DNA of 64,000 bases from Nocardia sp. NRRL S-836 (GTDB taxonomy: Bacteria; Actinomycetota; Actinomycetes; Mycobacteriales; Pseudonocardiaceae), in NCBI RefSeq assembly GCF_001279525.1, contig NZ_LGDY01000100.1:1-64000 (forward strand), written 5' to 3'. Positions 15,559 through 23,527 of this stretch are shown here, piece after piece; within the stretch, counting starts at the first letter, position 1; every line of letters starts with the position of its first letter. Below the pieces are notes generated by a model. That model was not told the DNA's origin. It did no database searches and saw nothing but the letters and a program-made list of their open reading frames with translations. A program made the translations under genes and the position numbers.

Positions 15559-15590
15559 CGGGGAGCCCTCCACCTCAGGAGGGCTCCCCG
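15559..15590. terminator. Strong 13-bp stem-loop
   Basis: CGGGGAGCCCTCC (15559-15571) pairs perfectly with GGAGGGCTCCCCG (15578-15590) around a six-base loop. It lies between rightward transcription from 14656/15479 and the leftward peptidase gene ending at 15662, so it may serve both. The remainder of the 15343-15661 gap shows only a weak stem at 15344-15364. Confidence 0.75.
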
Positions 15591-15661
15591 CTGGCTTTCC
15601 GCCGGTCGAAAGCGTTGCGCCGCAACGTGACCATGCTGTCACCGGTCAGGCCGGCAGCCGG

Positions 15662-17194
15662 TCAGGGCGGGCAGACCGTGCCGTTCGTCGGCACCTTCGC
15701 GTCGACCAGGTAGTCGCGCACGGCCGTGGTCGCGCAGCCCGACAGCCCCAGTGCGCCGTGCCCGCTGCCCTGCCACCCGATCAGCACCGATCCCGGCAGC
15801 CGCTGGGCCGCGTGCTCGGTCCCGGACGCGGGCGTCGCCGGGTCGTCGGCGGTGCTGAGCAGCACGATCGGCGGCGCGCTCTTCACCGGGTCGACCTTCG
15901 TGAGGGTCGGCACCGGGAACGGGCTGCAGTGCAGCAGCTGCCGGGCGAACAGCGTGCCGAACAGGGGGTGCTTGCCCTGCCAGTCCGTCGTCAGCGCCTT
16001 CACCCGATCCGGTGGAATCCGGGTCGTGGTGTCGTTGCAGCTGATCACCAGTCCGGCGTCGAAGCGCGGCGGGTTCTCGTCGGAGTCGCCGACCAGCGGG
16101 TTGAGGAACGTGAACAGCGCGCTGCCGTCGCCGGCGCGGGCCTTCACGATCGCGTCGGCCAGCGCGGGCCAGCGCGGGCGGTCCTGCAGGCCGGACAGGA
16201 TCGCGTTGAGCGCGGACCCGGCCGTGAGGTCGACGTACTCGCCGTTGATGCGGGAGGTGCGGAGCTGGGCGAGCAGCGCGGTCACCTCGTCGCGCGGCTT
16301 GGCCAGGCCGCAGCCGCGGGCCTGGCAGTCGCGGGCGAACGCCTCGAACGTCGCCTCGGCGGCCGCCGCACGTGACTCGAGGACCCCGGTCTGGTCGAGC
16401 GTCGGGTCGTGTGCGCCGTCGAGCACGGTGCGGCCGATGCGGTTCGGGTAGCGCTGGGCGTAGGTGGCGACGACCCGCGAGCCCTCGCCGACGCCGATGA
16501 CGTTGAGCCGGTCGGTGCCGAGGTGGTCGCGGAGCCGTTCGAGGTCGGCGGCCGCACGCCACGAGTCGAACGCGGTCAGCCTGCCCTCCAGGTCGAGCAC
16601 GCACTCCTGGGACGCCTCACCGGCGGCGACCACGAGGCTCGACTGTTCGGTCTCGGCGGGGTCGTACTCGACGAGCGCCGCGCGCGTCCCGGCCGGCACG
16701 CACGCCATGCCCTCCGAACGCCCGGTGCCCCGCCGGTCCATGCCGATGACCGTGTAGGTGCTCAGCAGGTCCTTCGGCATCGCCGCCGCGATCCGCGCTG
16801 CCTTCACCGTGCCGGGTTCGCCGCCGGGGTCGCTGACCACGACCAGCGCGTTCTTGCCCGTGCCGACCCGCGTCAGCGCGATGCTGAGCGAGCCGCGACC
16901 GGGCCGTCCCGGCGCGTCGAGCACGGTCGTCATGCGCGCGCACTCGTACTTCTGGTCGCCCTCGGGCACGTTCGTGCCGATGCGGTCGCGCATCTGCTCA
17001 CCGCAGGGCGACCACGCGAGCGAGTCGGCCCGGTAGTCCTGCAGCGGCGGGACGGGCTGCGGGCCCGCGAGCGTGCTCTGGTCGACGGGCTGGTTCTCCT
17101 CGCCCTTGACCGCGATCACCGGCCGGAGCGAGGGTCCGGCGCTGCACGCCGTCAGCACGCTCACTGCCAGCAGGACCAGGGCAGCGCGACGCAC
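15662..17194 (-). CDS. Lipoprotein of the SlpD/SlpE tripeptidyl-peptidase family, nucleophile missing
   Basis: 510 residues from a GTG. The signal peptide ends in a lipobox, VLTAC with C17. The alpha/beta-hydrolase body matches secreted tripeptidyl aminopeptidases (SDPGGEPG near the oxyanion region, VIGMDRRGTGRSEGMAC, TADDPATPASGTEHA for the acidic residue, GHGALG for the histidine). The nucleophile elbow should be G-x-S-x-G but reads V-I-G-V-G-E-G-S-R, with glycine in place of serine. The base sequence at ~16473-16500 confirms this. The protein is therefore probably catalytically dead, or uses the shifted serine. Location: outer face of the cytoplasmic membrane. Confidence 0.88.
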   Translation of the reverse strand: MRRAALVLLAVSVLTACSAGPSLRPVIAVKGEENQPVDQSTLAGPQPVPPLQDYRADSLAWSPCGEQMRDRIGTNVPEGDQKYECARMTTVLDAPGRPGRGSLSIALTRVGTGKNALVVVSDPGGEPGTVKAARIAAAMPKDLLSTYTVIGMDRRGTGRSEGMACVPAGTRAALVEYDPAETEQSSLVVAAGEASQECVLDLEGRLTAFDSWRAAADLERLRDHLGTDRLNVIGVGEGSRVVATYAQRYPNRIGRTVLDGAHDPTLDQTGVLESRAAAAEATFEAFARDCQARGCGLAKPRDEVTALLAQLRTSRINGEYVDLTAGSALNAILSGLQDRPRWPALADAIVKARAGDGSALFTFLNPLVGDSDENPPRFDAGLVISCNDTTTRIPPDRVKALTTDWQGKHPLFGTLFARQLLHCSPFPVPTLTKVDPVKSAPPIVLLSTADDPATPASGTEHAAQRLPGSVLIGWQGSGHGALGLSGCATTAVRDYLVDAKVPTNGTVCPP

Positions 17195-17332
17195 AGGTGT
17201 TCCTCACTCTCATCCAGCTCAGGCTCCGGTCGAGCCTCGCACGCCCCAGGTGAGAACAAGGTGAGTCAGGCCGCTCCCGGCCTGTGGGAAATCACATCGG
17301 GTGCCGAAGCGGTGTGCGGCACGATGGTGGTC

Positions 17333-18202
17333 ATGGCTCAGGTGGACAGTGCTCCCGTCGCCAGGCTGATGGGCGCGGTCCCGCCACCGGCGCTCGTGCT
17401 GATCGGCATCGTGAGCGTCCAGGTCGGCGCCGCCTTCGCCAAGCGGCTGTTCGAGGTCCTGGGTGCGGCCGGGACGGTGTCGCTGCGCCTGTTCCTCGCC
17501 GCCGTGGTGCTGTTGCTGATCTGGCGGCCGTCGGTGCGCGTGGACCGCCGCACGCTGCTGGTCGTCGCGGGCTACGGCACGGTCCTGGCCGCGATGAACC
17601 TCACCTTCTACCAGGCGCTGGACCGCATCCCGCTCGGCGCCGCGGTGACGATCGAGTTCCTCGGCCCGCTCGCGGTGGCCGTCGCCGGGTCACGGCGCTG
17701 GCTCGACGGCCTGTGGGCGTTGCTGGCGGCCGGCGGCGTGCTGCTGCTGACCCGCGCCGAGGGCGGTCTCGCACCGGGCGGCGTGCTGTTCGCGCTGGCA
17801 GCGGCGGCGTGCTGGGCCGGGTACATCCTGCTGACGGCCAAGCTCGGCAGCCAGACCTCCGACGGCAAGGGCCTGGCGCTGGCGATGGCCGTGGGCGCGC
17901 TGGTCGCGTTGCCGTTCGGCGTCACGTCGGCGGGCGCGGCGTTGTTCGACCCGGTGGTGCTGGCCGCGGGCCTCGCGGTGGCGCTGATGTCGTCGGTCGT
18001 GCCCTACTCGCTGGAGCTGCAGGCGTTGCGCCGCATCCCGCCGCGCGTGTTCGGGATCCTGATGTCGCTCGAACCCGCGGTCGCCGCGGTGGCCGGGCTG
18101 CTGGTGCTGGGAGAGCAGCTCAAACCGGCGCAGTGGGCCGCCGTGTGCTGTGTGGTCATCGCTTCCGTGGGCGCCACACGATCCGCACGGCCCGAGGTCT
18201 AA
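17333..18202 (+). CDS. EamA/DMT family exporter (RhtA-like)
   Basis: 289 residues with about ten hydrophobic helices arranged as two EamA repeats. The line of residues SLRLFLAAVVLLLIW, then TFYQALDRIPLGAAVTIEFLGPLAVA, is typical of RhtA-type threonine/homoserine exporters (key R-PLG-A---EFLGPL). The second repeat ends SLEPAVAAVAGLLVLGE. It probably exports an amino acid or similar metabolite. The ATG at 17333 has no clear ribosome site; one nine bases upstream is an alternative. Its stop overlaps the convergent ligC stop by two bases. Confidence 0.9.
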   Translation: MAQVDSAPVARLMGAVPPPALVLIGIVSVQVGAAFAKRLFEVLGAAGTVSLRLFLAAVVLLLIWRPSVRVDRRTLLVVAGYGTVLAAMNLTFYQALDRIPLGAAVTIEFLGPLAVAVAGSRRWLDGLWALLAAGGVLLLTRAEGGLAPGGVLFALAAAACWAGYILLTAKLGSQTSDGKGLALAMAVGALVALPFGVTSAGAALFDPVVLAAGLAVALMSSVVPYSLELQALRRIPPRVFGILMSLEPAVAAVAGLLVLGEQLKPAQWAAVCCVVIASVGATRSARPEV

Positions 18203-19272
18203 CGCGCCCGCAGCTCGCCCTTGAGCACCGACGCCACGTCGTAGCGCGCCGGGACCTCCAGCTGGTCGTACCGGCACGACAACGGCTCGCGGTCCGGCCG
18301 CCACCGCGCGAACTGGCCGTTGTGCCGCAACCGCACGGGCGCGTCGCCCTCGGTCTGCGTGTAGTGGATCTCCAGCACCCGCTCCGGCCGCAGCGCCACG
18401 TACTGCGCCTGCTGCCCGCGCCACCGGTTGATCTCGCCGGGGATCCGCTGCCCCGGCTGCGGGTGCGCCCATGGGTGCGCGTCGGAGGTGGTGATCAACG
18501 GCGCCAGCCCGTCCGCCAGCTCACGGCGTTCGGCGGCCTTGAAGGAGCCGCAGACGCCGATGTGGTGCAGCACGTCGTTGTCGTCGTAGACACCGAGCAG
18601 CAGCGAACCGACGGCCGTGCCCGGTTCGGTGTCCTTGTGCCACCGCAGCCCCGCCAGCACGACGTCGGCCGTGCGCGCGTGCTTGACCTTGATCATCGAC
18701 CGCTTGCCGGGCGTGTACGGGCCGTCGGCGAGCTTGCCCATCACGCCGTCCAGCCCCGCGCCCTCGAAGAGCGTGAACCACTCGCGCGCGGTCCGGGCGG
18801 ACGTCGTCGCGGGCGTCACGTTCAGGCCGGGCAGGTCGAGCAACGCCGCCCGGCGCGCCACCGTCGGCGACTCCAGCAGCACCTCGGACCCCAGCGCGAG
18901 CAGGTCGAACGCCACGAACGTCGCCGGTGACGTCTCGGACAGCATCGTCACCCGCGAGGCCGCCGGGTGGATGCGCTCGGCCAACGCGTCGAAGTCCAGC
19001 TCCTCGTCGCGTGCCACGACGAGCTCGCCGTCGACGACCACGCGCTCGGGCAGCACGTCGAGCATCGACGCCACGACTTCGGGGAAGTAGCGGTTCAGCG
19101 GCTTGCCGCTGCGCGACTGCAGGAACACCTCGTCACCGGAGCGGAACACCACGCAGCGGAAGCCGTCCCACTTCGGTTCGAACAGCAGCTCGCCCGAGTC
19201 GGGGATGCCGTCCACGGCGGTGGCCAGCATCGGCTGGAGGGGCGGTGTCAGCGGCAGGTCCACGCGGCACAT
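18199..19272 (-). CDS. ligC: ATP-dependent DNA ligase LigC
   Basis: 357 residues, the size of mycobacterial LigC. The adenylation motif EPKWDGFR gives catalytic K34. Other nucleotidyltransferase motifs are visible: SRSGKPLNRYFPE, VVDGELVVA, FVAFDLLALG, GLDGVMGKL and the MIKVKH motif, followed by an OB-fold domain ending RWRPDREPLSCRYDQL. The alignment with the mycobacterial protein as I recall it runs end to end, so this is LigC rather than a LigD ligase module. It seals nicks in repair, probably with the Prim-PolC-like polymerase at 13.2 kb. Confidence 0.93.
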   Translation of the reverse strand: MCRVDLPLTPPLQPMLATAVDGIPDSGELLFEPKWDGFRCVVFRSGDEVFLQSRSGKPLNRYFPEVVASMLDVLPERVVVDGELVVARDEELDFDALAERIHPAASRVTMLSETSPATFVAFDLLALGSEVLLESPTVARRAALLDLPGLNVTPATTSARTAREWFTLFEGAGLDGVMGKLADGPYTPGKRSMIKVKHARTADVVLAGLRWHKDTEPGTAVGSLLLGVYDDNDVLHHIGVCGSFKAAERRELADGLAPLITTSDAHPWAHPQPGQRIPGEINRWRGQQAQYVALRPERVLEIHYTQTEGDAPVRLRHNGQFARWRPDREPLSCRYDQLEVPARYDVASVLKGELRAR

Positions 19273-19281
19273 CCTGCCCCG

Positions 19282-19998
19282 TCAGCTGGAATCCCGCCGC
19301 CGGTACCGCAACAACAGCACGTCCTGTGCGCGCAGCACCGACCGCAGCTCCAGCTCCGCCGGGGGCACGACCGGGCCGCGCGCGATCCGCCCGGCGGCGC
19401 CCGCCGCGAGCACCGGCGCCACGGTCAGGTTCAGCTCGTCCACCAGCCCGGCCGCGACCATCGACCCGAACAGCGCGGGCCCGCCCTCGAGGTCGACCCG
19501 CCGCAACCCGCGGGCCGCCAGCTCCCGCACCGCCAGCGCCAGGTCGACCTCGTCCTCACCGGCGACGACCACGTCCGCGGGCAGCTCCGGGAGCCGGGCG
19601 CGTGCCGTCGTGATCACGATCGGCGGGACCGCCGCGTCGGTGAACAGCGGCAGGTCGGCGGTGAGGCTGCCGCGCGCCGTGACCACCGCGATCGGCAATG
19701 CCGGTGCCAGCCCGAGCCGTTCCCGCCGCGCGAGGTCGGGCCGCGCACCCCGGTAACCCTCCGCGAGCACCGTGCCCGCGCCCACCAGCACCACGTCCGC
19801 GAGGTCACGTCCCAGCAGGTAGATCTGCTTGTCCGCGGGGGAGCCCAGCCCGGCCGACCGCCCGTCGACCGTGACCGCACCGTCCACGCTGGACACGAAG
19901 TTCGCGGTCACCCACGTCCGGTCCGGCGGGTAGGCGTAGAGCGACTCCAGCGCTGTGTCGGTCATCTCAACGCCCGGTGAGGGCCACAACATCTGCAC
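19282..19998 (-). CDS. RibD C-terminal domain (pyrimidine reductase/DHFR-like) protein
   Basis: 238 residues. It shows the reductase features WVTANFVSSVDGAVTVDGRS, GRDLADVVLVGAGTVLAEGY, ITTARARL, GLRRVDLEGGPALFGSMVAAGLVDELNLTVAP. These correspond to the RibD C-terminal domain seen in Mycobacterium Rv2671. No deaminase domain is present. Such stand-alone proteins bind NADPH and act in flavin biosynthesis or as dihydrofolate-reductase-like enzymes. The ATG at 19998 keeps the LWPSP start common in homologues; a downstream ATG (MTDTALE) is possible. It is followed by ligC on the same strand nine bases later, so co-transcription is likely. Confidence 0.85.
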   Translation of the reverse strand: MQMLWPSPGVEMTDTALESLYAYPPDRTWVTANFVSSVDGAVTVDGRSAGLGSPADKQIYLLGRDLADVVLVGAGTVLAEGYRGARPDLARRERLGLAPALPIAVVTARGSLTADLPLFTDAAVPPIVITTARARLPELPADVVVAGEDEVDLALAVRELAARGLRRVDLEGGPALFGSMVAAGLVDELNLTVAPVLAAGAAGRIARGPVVPPAELELRSVLRAQDVLLLRYRRRDSS

Positions 19999-20032
19999 GA
20001 TCCCATCCCATCACGCCGATAGGCTGCCGGGC

Positions 20033-21019
20033 ATGCGCCTGTCCGACCGGGATCCCCAGATCGGGGCCGACGAGCTCGTCGACAGCCTGGTGCCGCCGCC
20101 CAGGTTCGACCACGTCAGCTTCGACAGCTACATCCCCAACCCGGACGAGCCCAGCCAGGCCGCCGCGGTGAAGGCCGGCCAGGAGTTCGCGGCCCGCGTG
20201 AGCGCGCGCCGCAAGAAGTGGTCGCTGTTCGGCAGGGGCGAGGACGAGGGCAAGCTCGGCCTGTACCTCGACGGCGGCTTCGGCGTCGGCAAGACCCACC
20301 TGCTCGCCTCGCTGTGGCACGCCGTCCCCGGCCCCAAGGCGTACGGCACGTTCGTCGAGCTCACCAACCTCGTCGGTGTCCTGACGTTCCCCGAGGCGGT
20401 CAAGCGGCTGAGCGGGCACCGGCTGCTCGCCATCGACGAGTTCGAGCTCGACGACCCCGGCGACACGATGCTGGTCACCCGGCTGATCAAGGAGCTGACC
20501 GCGCAGGGCGTGTTCGTCGCCGCCACCTCCAACACCCTGCCCGACAAGCTCGGCGAGGGCCGGTTCGCCGCCGCGGACTTCCTGCGCGAGATCCAGTCGA
20601 TGTCCGCGAAGTTCGACGTCGTGCGCGTCGACGGCCCCGACTACCGCCACCGCGGCCTGCCCGACGCCCCGCCGCCGATGACCGACGACGAGCTGGAGGA
20701 GCGTGCCCGGCGCAAGCCCGGCTCGACCCTCGACGACTTCGCTGACCTGCTCCAAGCCCTCGCCCGCATCCACCCGTCCAAGTACGGTCGGCTCGTGGAC
20801 GGGGTCAGCACCGTGCACCTGCGCGGCGTCACCCCCGCCCCCGACCAGTCGGTGGCGTTGCGGCTGGTCGCGCTGGGTGACCGGCTCTACGACCGCGACA
20901 TCCCGGTCGCGGTGTCCGGGCGGCCGCTCTCGGAGCTCTTCACCGACGAGATGCTGCGCGGCGGCTACCGCAAGAAGTACCTGCGCGCGGTGTCCCGGTT
21001 GGTGGCGCTGAGCCGCTGA
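20033..21019 (+). CDS. zapE: ZapE/AFG1-like cell division ATPase
   Basis: 328 residues from the ATG at 20033. Walker A is GGFGVGKTH, Walker B is LLAIDEFEL, and the FVAATSNTLPDKLGEGRF segment is the AFG1/ZapE sensor region. Actinobacterial ZapE begins with the same LVPPPRFDHVSFDSYIPNP-type stretch. In proteobacteria, ZapE acts on FtsZ rings under stress; the family is an AAA ATPase without the usual adjacent partner here. It is divergent from the RibD-like gene with only 34 bases between the starts. Confidence 0.9.
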   Translation: MRLSDRDPQIGADELVDSLVPPPRFDHVSFDSYIPNPDEPSQAAAVKAGQEFAARVSARRKKWSLFGRGEDEGKLGLYLDGGFGVGKTHLLASLWHAVPGPKAYGTFVELTNLVGVLTFPEAVKRLSGHRLLAIDEFELDDPGDTMLVTRLIKELTAQGVFVAATSNTLPDKLGEGRFAAADFLREIQSMSAKFDVVRVDGPDYRHRGLPDAPPPMTDDELEERARRKPGSTLDDFADLLQALARIHPSKYGRLVDGVSTVHLRGVTPAPDQSVALRLVALGDRLYDRDIPVAVSGRPLSELFTDEMLRGGYRKKYLRAVSRLVALSR

Positions 21020-21041
21020 AACTCCCCCGAACGGCGAGTTT
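21019..21041 (+). terminator. Weak stem-loop after zapE
   Basis: AAACTC (21019-21024) pairs with GAGTTT (21036-21041), with two inner C-G pairs. It overlaps the zapE stop codon. Weak, listed because nothing else ends this transcript before the next gene. Confidence 0.3.
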
Positions 21042-21118
21042 GGATCCGGTGTCCTTCGAGTATCCCCTGGAAGACGAGCGGGAATGATGACGTCCCGACG
21101 TCCCTCCCGGAGGCCCCG

Positions 21119-21370
21119 ATGCTGAGCGAAGCCGAACGCCGCTCCCTCGACGAGATCGAGCAGCGGCTCCGCACCGAAGAACCCGGCCTGGCCCGTGCCA
21201 TGACGAGCTCGCGGTCCGCGCGACCGTGGCTGTTCTGGCTCCTGCTGGTCGTGTTCGGCGGGTTGACCGTGCTGTGCCTGACGATCTCCGCGGTCGGGCC
21301 GGCGTTCCAGTGCCTGCTGGTGACCGCCGGCGTGCTCGTGTGGCACCGGCACCCCATACGCATCCGCTGA
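21119..21370 (+). CDS. DUF3040 small membrane protein
   Basis: 83 residues. The N-terminal MLSEAERRSLDEIEQRLRTEEPGLA is the DUF3040 signature (key LSE-E-R-L-EIE--L--EDP). Two hydrophobic helices follow (about residues 36-57 and 60-75). This family is restricted to actinobacteria and of unknown role. GGAGG lies eight bases before the ATG. Confidence 0.92.
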   Translation: MLSEAERRSLDEIEQRLRTEEPGLARAMTSSRSARPWLFWLLLVVFGGLTVLCLTISAVGPAFQCLLVTAGVLVWHRHPIRIR

Positions 21371-21439
21371 CGTCCGGCACAGCGGCCCCGGCGGAAACTC
21401 GGTGGCGCCCGGAGCCCCGCTGCCTCGACCATCTCGGGC

Positions 21440-23035
21440 GTGGGCTATCTGGAAGCGAACGGGCTGGCGTACGCACTCCCCGACGGCAGGGAGCTGTTCC
21501 GCGACGTCTCGTTCAAGGTGAGCGGCGGGACGGTGGTCGCGCTGGTCGGTGCGAACGGCGTGGGCAAGACGACGCTGCAACGCATCCTGTCCGGTGAGCT
21601 GACGCCCAAGCAGGGCAGCGTGCACGTGCAGGGCGGCCTCGCGGTGATGCCCCAGTTCATCGGCTCGGTGCGCGACGACACGCTGGTCAGGGACCTGCTG
21701 CTGGCCATCGCACCCCACGCGCTGCGGACGGCCGCCAAGGAGCTCGACGACGCCGAGCTCGCGTTGATGGACACCGACGACGAAGCCGCCCAGATGCGGT
21801 ACGCGACCGCGCTCACCAACTACGGCGAGGCCGGCGGCTACGACGTCGAGGTGCTCTGGGACACCGTCACGGTGGCGGCGCTCGGCCTGCCCTACGACCG
21901 CGCGCGGTTCCGCGAGGTCCGCACCCTCTCCGGTGGCGAGCAGAAGCGGCTGGTGCTGGAGACGTTGCTGCGCGGCCACGAGCAGGTGCTGCTGCTCGAC
22001 GAGCCGGACAACTACCTCGACGTGCCCGGCAAGCGCTGGCTGGAGGAGCGGCTGCGGGCCACCGACAAGGCCGTGCTGGTCGTGAGCCACGACCGCGAGC
22101 TGCTCGCGAACGCCGCCACCCACGTCGTCACGGTCGAGGCGCACTCGGCGTGGACGCATCCCGGCTCGTTCGCGACGTGGCACGACGCTCGCGCGAAACG
22201 CATCGAGAAGCTGCTCGAAGACCACCGCCGCTGGAACGAGGAGCACGAACGCCTCAAGGAGCTCGTGCGCACGTTGCAACAGCAGGCGAAGTACTACGAG
22301 TCGATGGCACCGAAGTACCGCGTGATGGCCGCACGGCTGCAACGGTTCGAGGACGCCGGCCCGCCACCGGAGCTCCCGCAGGACGAGAAGGTCACCCCGC
22401 GGCTGCGGGGCGGCCGCACCGGCGTCCGCGCGATCACGTGCGAGCAGCTGGAGCTGACCGGCCTGATGAAACCGTTCTCGCAGGAGATCTTCTTCGGCGA
22501 CCGGGTCGCGGTGCTGGGGTCGAACGGCTCCGGCAAGAGCCACTTCCTGCGCCTGCTCGGCGGTGACGACGTCCGCACGACCGGCGCGTGGAAGCTCGGC
22601 GCGCGCGTCGTGCCCGGCCTGTTCGCGCAGACGCACGAGCACCCGGAGTGGGTCGGCCGCACGCTCGTCGACATCCTCTGGCACGGCGACGACCAGCGCG
22701 GCGGCAAGGACCGGGGCGCCGCGATGTCGGTGTTGCGCCGCTACGGCCTGCACCACGCGGGTGACCAGCGGTTCGAGAACCTCTCCGGCGGCCAGCAGGC
22801 GCGGTTCCAGATCCTGCTGCTGGAGCTGTCCGGTGCGACGCTGCTGCTGCTCGACGAACCGACCGACAACCTCGACCTCGCCTCGGCGGAGGCGTTGCAG
22901 AACGCCCTGGGCGACTTCGAGGGCACCGTCGTCGCGGTCACGCACGACCGCTGGTTCGCCCGGTCGTTCGACCGCTTCCTGCACTTCCGCGCGGACGGCC
23001 GGGTGTCCGAGGTGGACGAACCGGTCTGGACCTAG
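21440..23035 (+). CDS. ABC-F family ATPase (duplicated ATP-binding cassettes)
   Basis: 531 residues from a GTG. Two nucleotide-binding domains: Walker A GANGVGKTT (~33-41) and GSNGSGKSH in the second half, signature motifs LSGGEQKRL and LSGGQQARF, Walker B VLLLDEPDNYLD and LLLLDEPTDNLD. The helical linker between them (~240-310) contains the charged RIEKLLEDHRRWNEEHERLKEL-type stretch. There are no membrane segments, so it is an ABC-F translation factor or ribosome-protection ATPase, not a transporter. Whether it confers antibiotic resistance cannot be told from sequence. The product of the adjacent DUF3040 gene is unrelated. Confidence 0.92.
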   Translation: MGYLEANGLAYALPDGRELFRDVSFKVSGGTVVALVGANGVGKTTLQRILSGELTPKQGSVHVQGGLAVMPQFIGSVRDDTLVRDLLLAIAPHALRTAAKELDDAELALMDTDDEAAQMRYATALTNYGEAGGYDVEVLWDTVTVAALGLPYDRARFREVRTLSGGEQKRLVLETLLRGHEQVLLLDEPDNYLDVPGKRWLEERLRATDKAVLVVSHDRELLANAATHVVTVEAHSAWTHPGSFATWHDARAKRIEKLLEDHRRWNEEHERLKELVRTLQQQAKYYESMAPKYRVMAARLQRFEDAGPPPELPQDEKVTPRLRGGRTGVRAITCEQLELTGLMKPFSQEIFFGDRVAVLGSNGSGKSHFLRLLGGDDVRTTGAWKLGARVVPGLFAQTHEHPEWVGRTLVDILWHGDDQRGGKDRGAAMSVLRRYGLHHAGDQRFENLSGGQQARFQILLLELSGATLLLLDEPTDNLDLASAEALQNALGDFEGTVVAVTHDRWFARSFDRFLHFRADGRVSEVDEPVWT

Positions 23036-23054
23036 CTCTCACGGATCCGTGCCG

Positions 23055-23462
23055 TCAGGCGAACTCCCAGTACACGAAGGCGCCGTCGTCGACCACGCCG
23101 CCCGTCTTGCGGTAGGTGGCCTGCGCCGCCGTGTCGCCCGAGGCGGTGCCGGTCCACATCGTGTAGCAACCCCGCTGCACCGCAAGGGTTTTGAGCGCCT
23201 CGACCAGCGCGCTGCCGATGCCGCGGCGCAGGAACGCGTCGGCCACGCCCAGCTCGTACAGGAACATCTCGGTGCCCTTGTCCGGGTGCGTCATCTCCAC
23301 CCCGGTGACGAACCCGGCCGCCTGCTCACCGATGTGGGCGATCAGCAGGTGGTGGTGGTCCCGCGCGAGGAACCGCGCCGTCGCGTCCGGCCGCGGCGGC
23401 GCGTCGAACAGGTGCGCGGCGGCGGACACGTCGTCGGCGGAGGCGGCGCGGCGGATCTTCAT
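23055..23462 (-). CDS. GNAT family N-acetyltransferase
   Basis: 135 residues. The acetyl-CoA site is visible as LGVADAFLRRGIGSALVEAL (R-R-G-I-G matches the Q/R-x-x-G-x-G/A loop), followed by GCYTMWTGTASGDTAAQATYRKTGG. The overall arrangement resembles AAC(3)-I-like aminoglycoside acetyltransferases and their many uncharacterised relatives; resistance is not implied. It is convergent with the ABC-F gene, 19 bases apart. Confidence 0.85.
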   Translation of the reverse strand: MKIRRAASADDVSAAAHLFDAPPRPDATARFLARDHHHLLIAHIGEQAAGFVTGVEMTHPDKGTEMFLYELGVADAFLRRGIGSALVEALKTLAVQRGCYTMWTGTASGDTAAQATYRKTGGVVDDGAFVYWEFA

Positions 23463-23527
23463 GTGCCCAGGCTAAGCAATCCGCTTCCCATCTCCGTGCG
23501 GTGCAACCGCTGGCGTGTCGGAGGCGC

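Noticed and set aside
15479..15590. Cysteine attenuator controlling a downstream gene
   Set aside because: The next gene on the same strand is 1.7 kb away beyond a convergent gene, so there is no attenuated operon here.
15481..15618. Alternative frame (G-Y-V-W-V-L-F-R-V-H) over the Cys-rich micro-ORF
   Set aside because: No ATG and no ribosome site at a GTG; it also reads through the terminator hairpin.
19967..22984. 1005-codon minus-strand frame
   Set aside because: Lies opposite zapE, DUF3040 and the ABC-F gene, has no motifs, and its composition is that of an antisense shadow.
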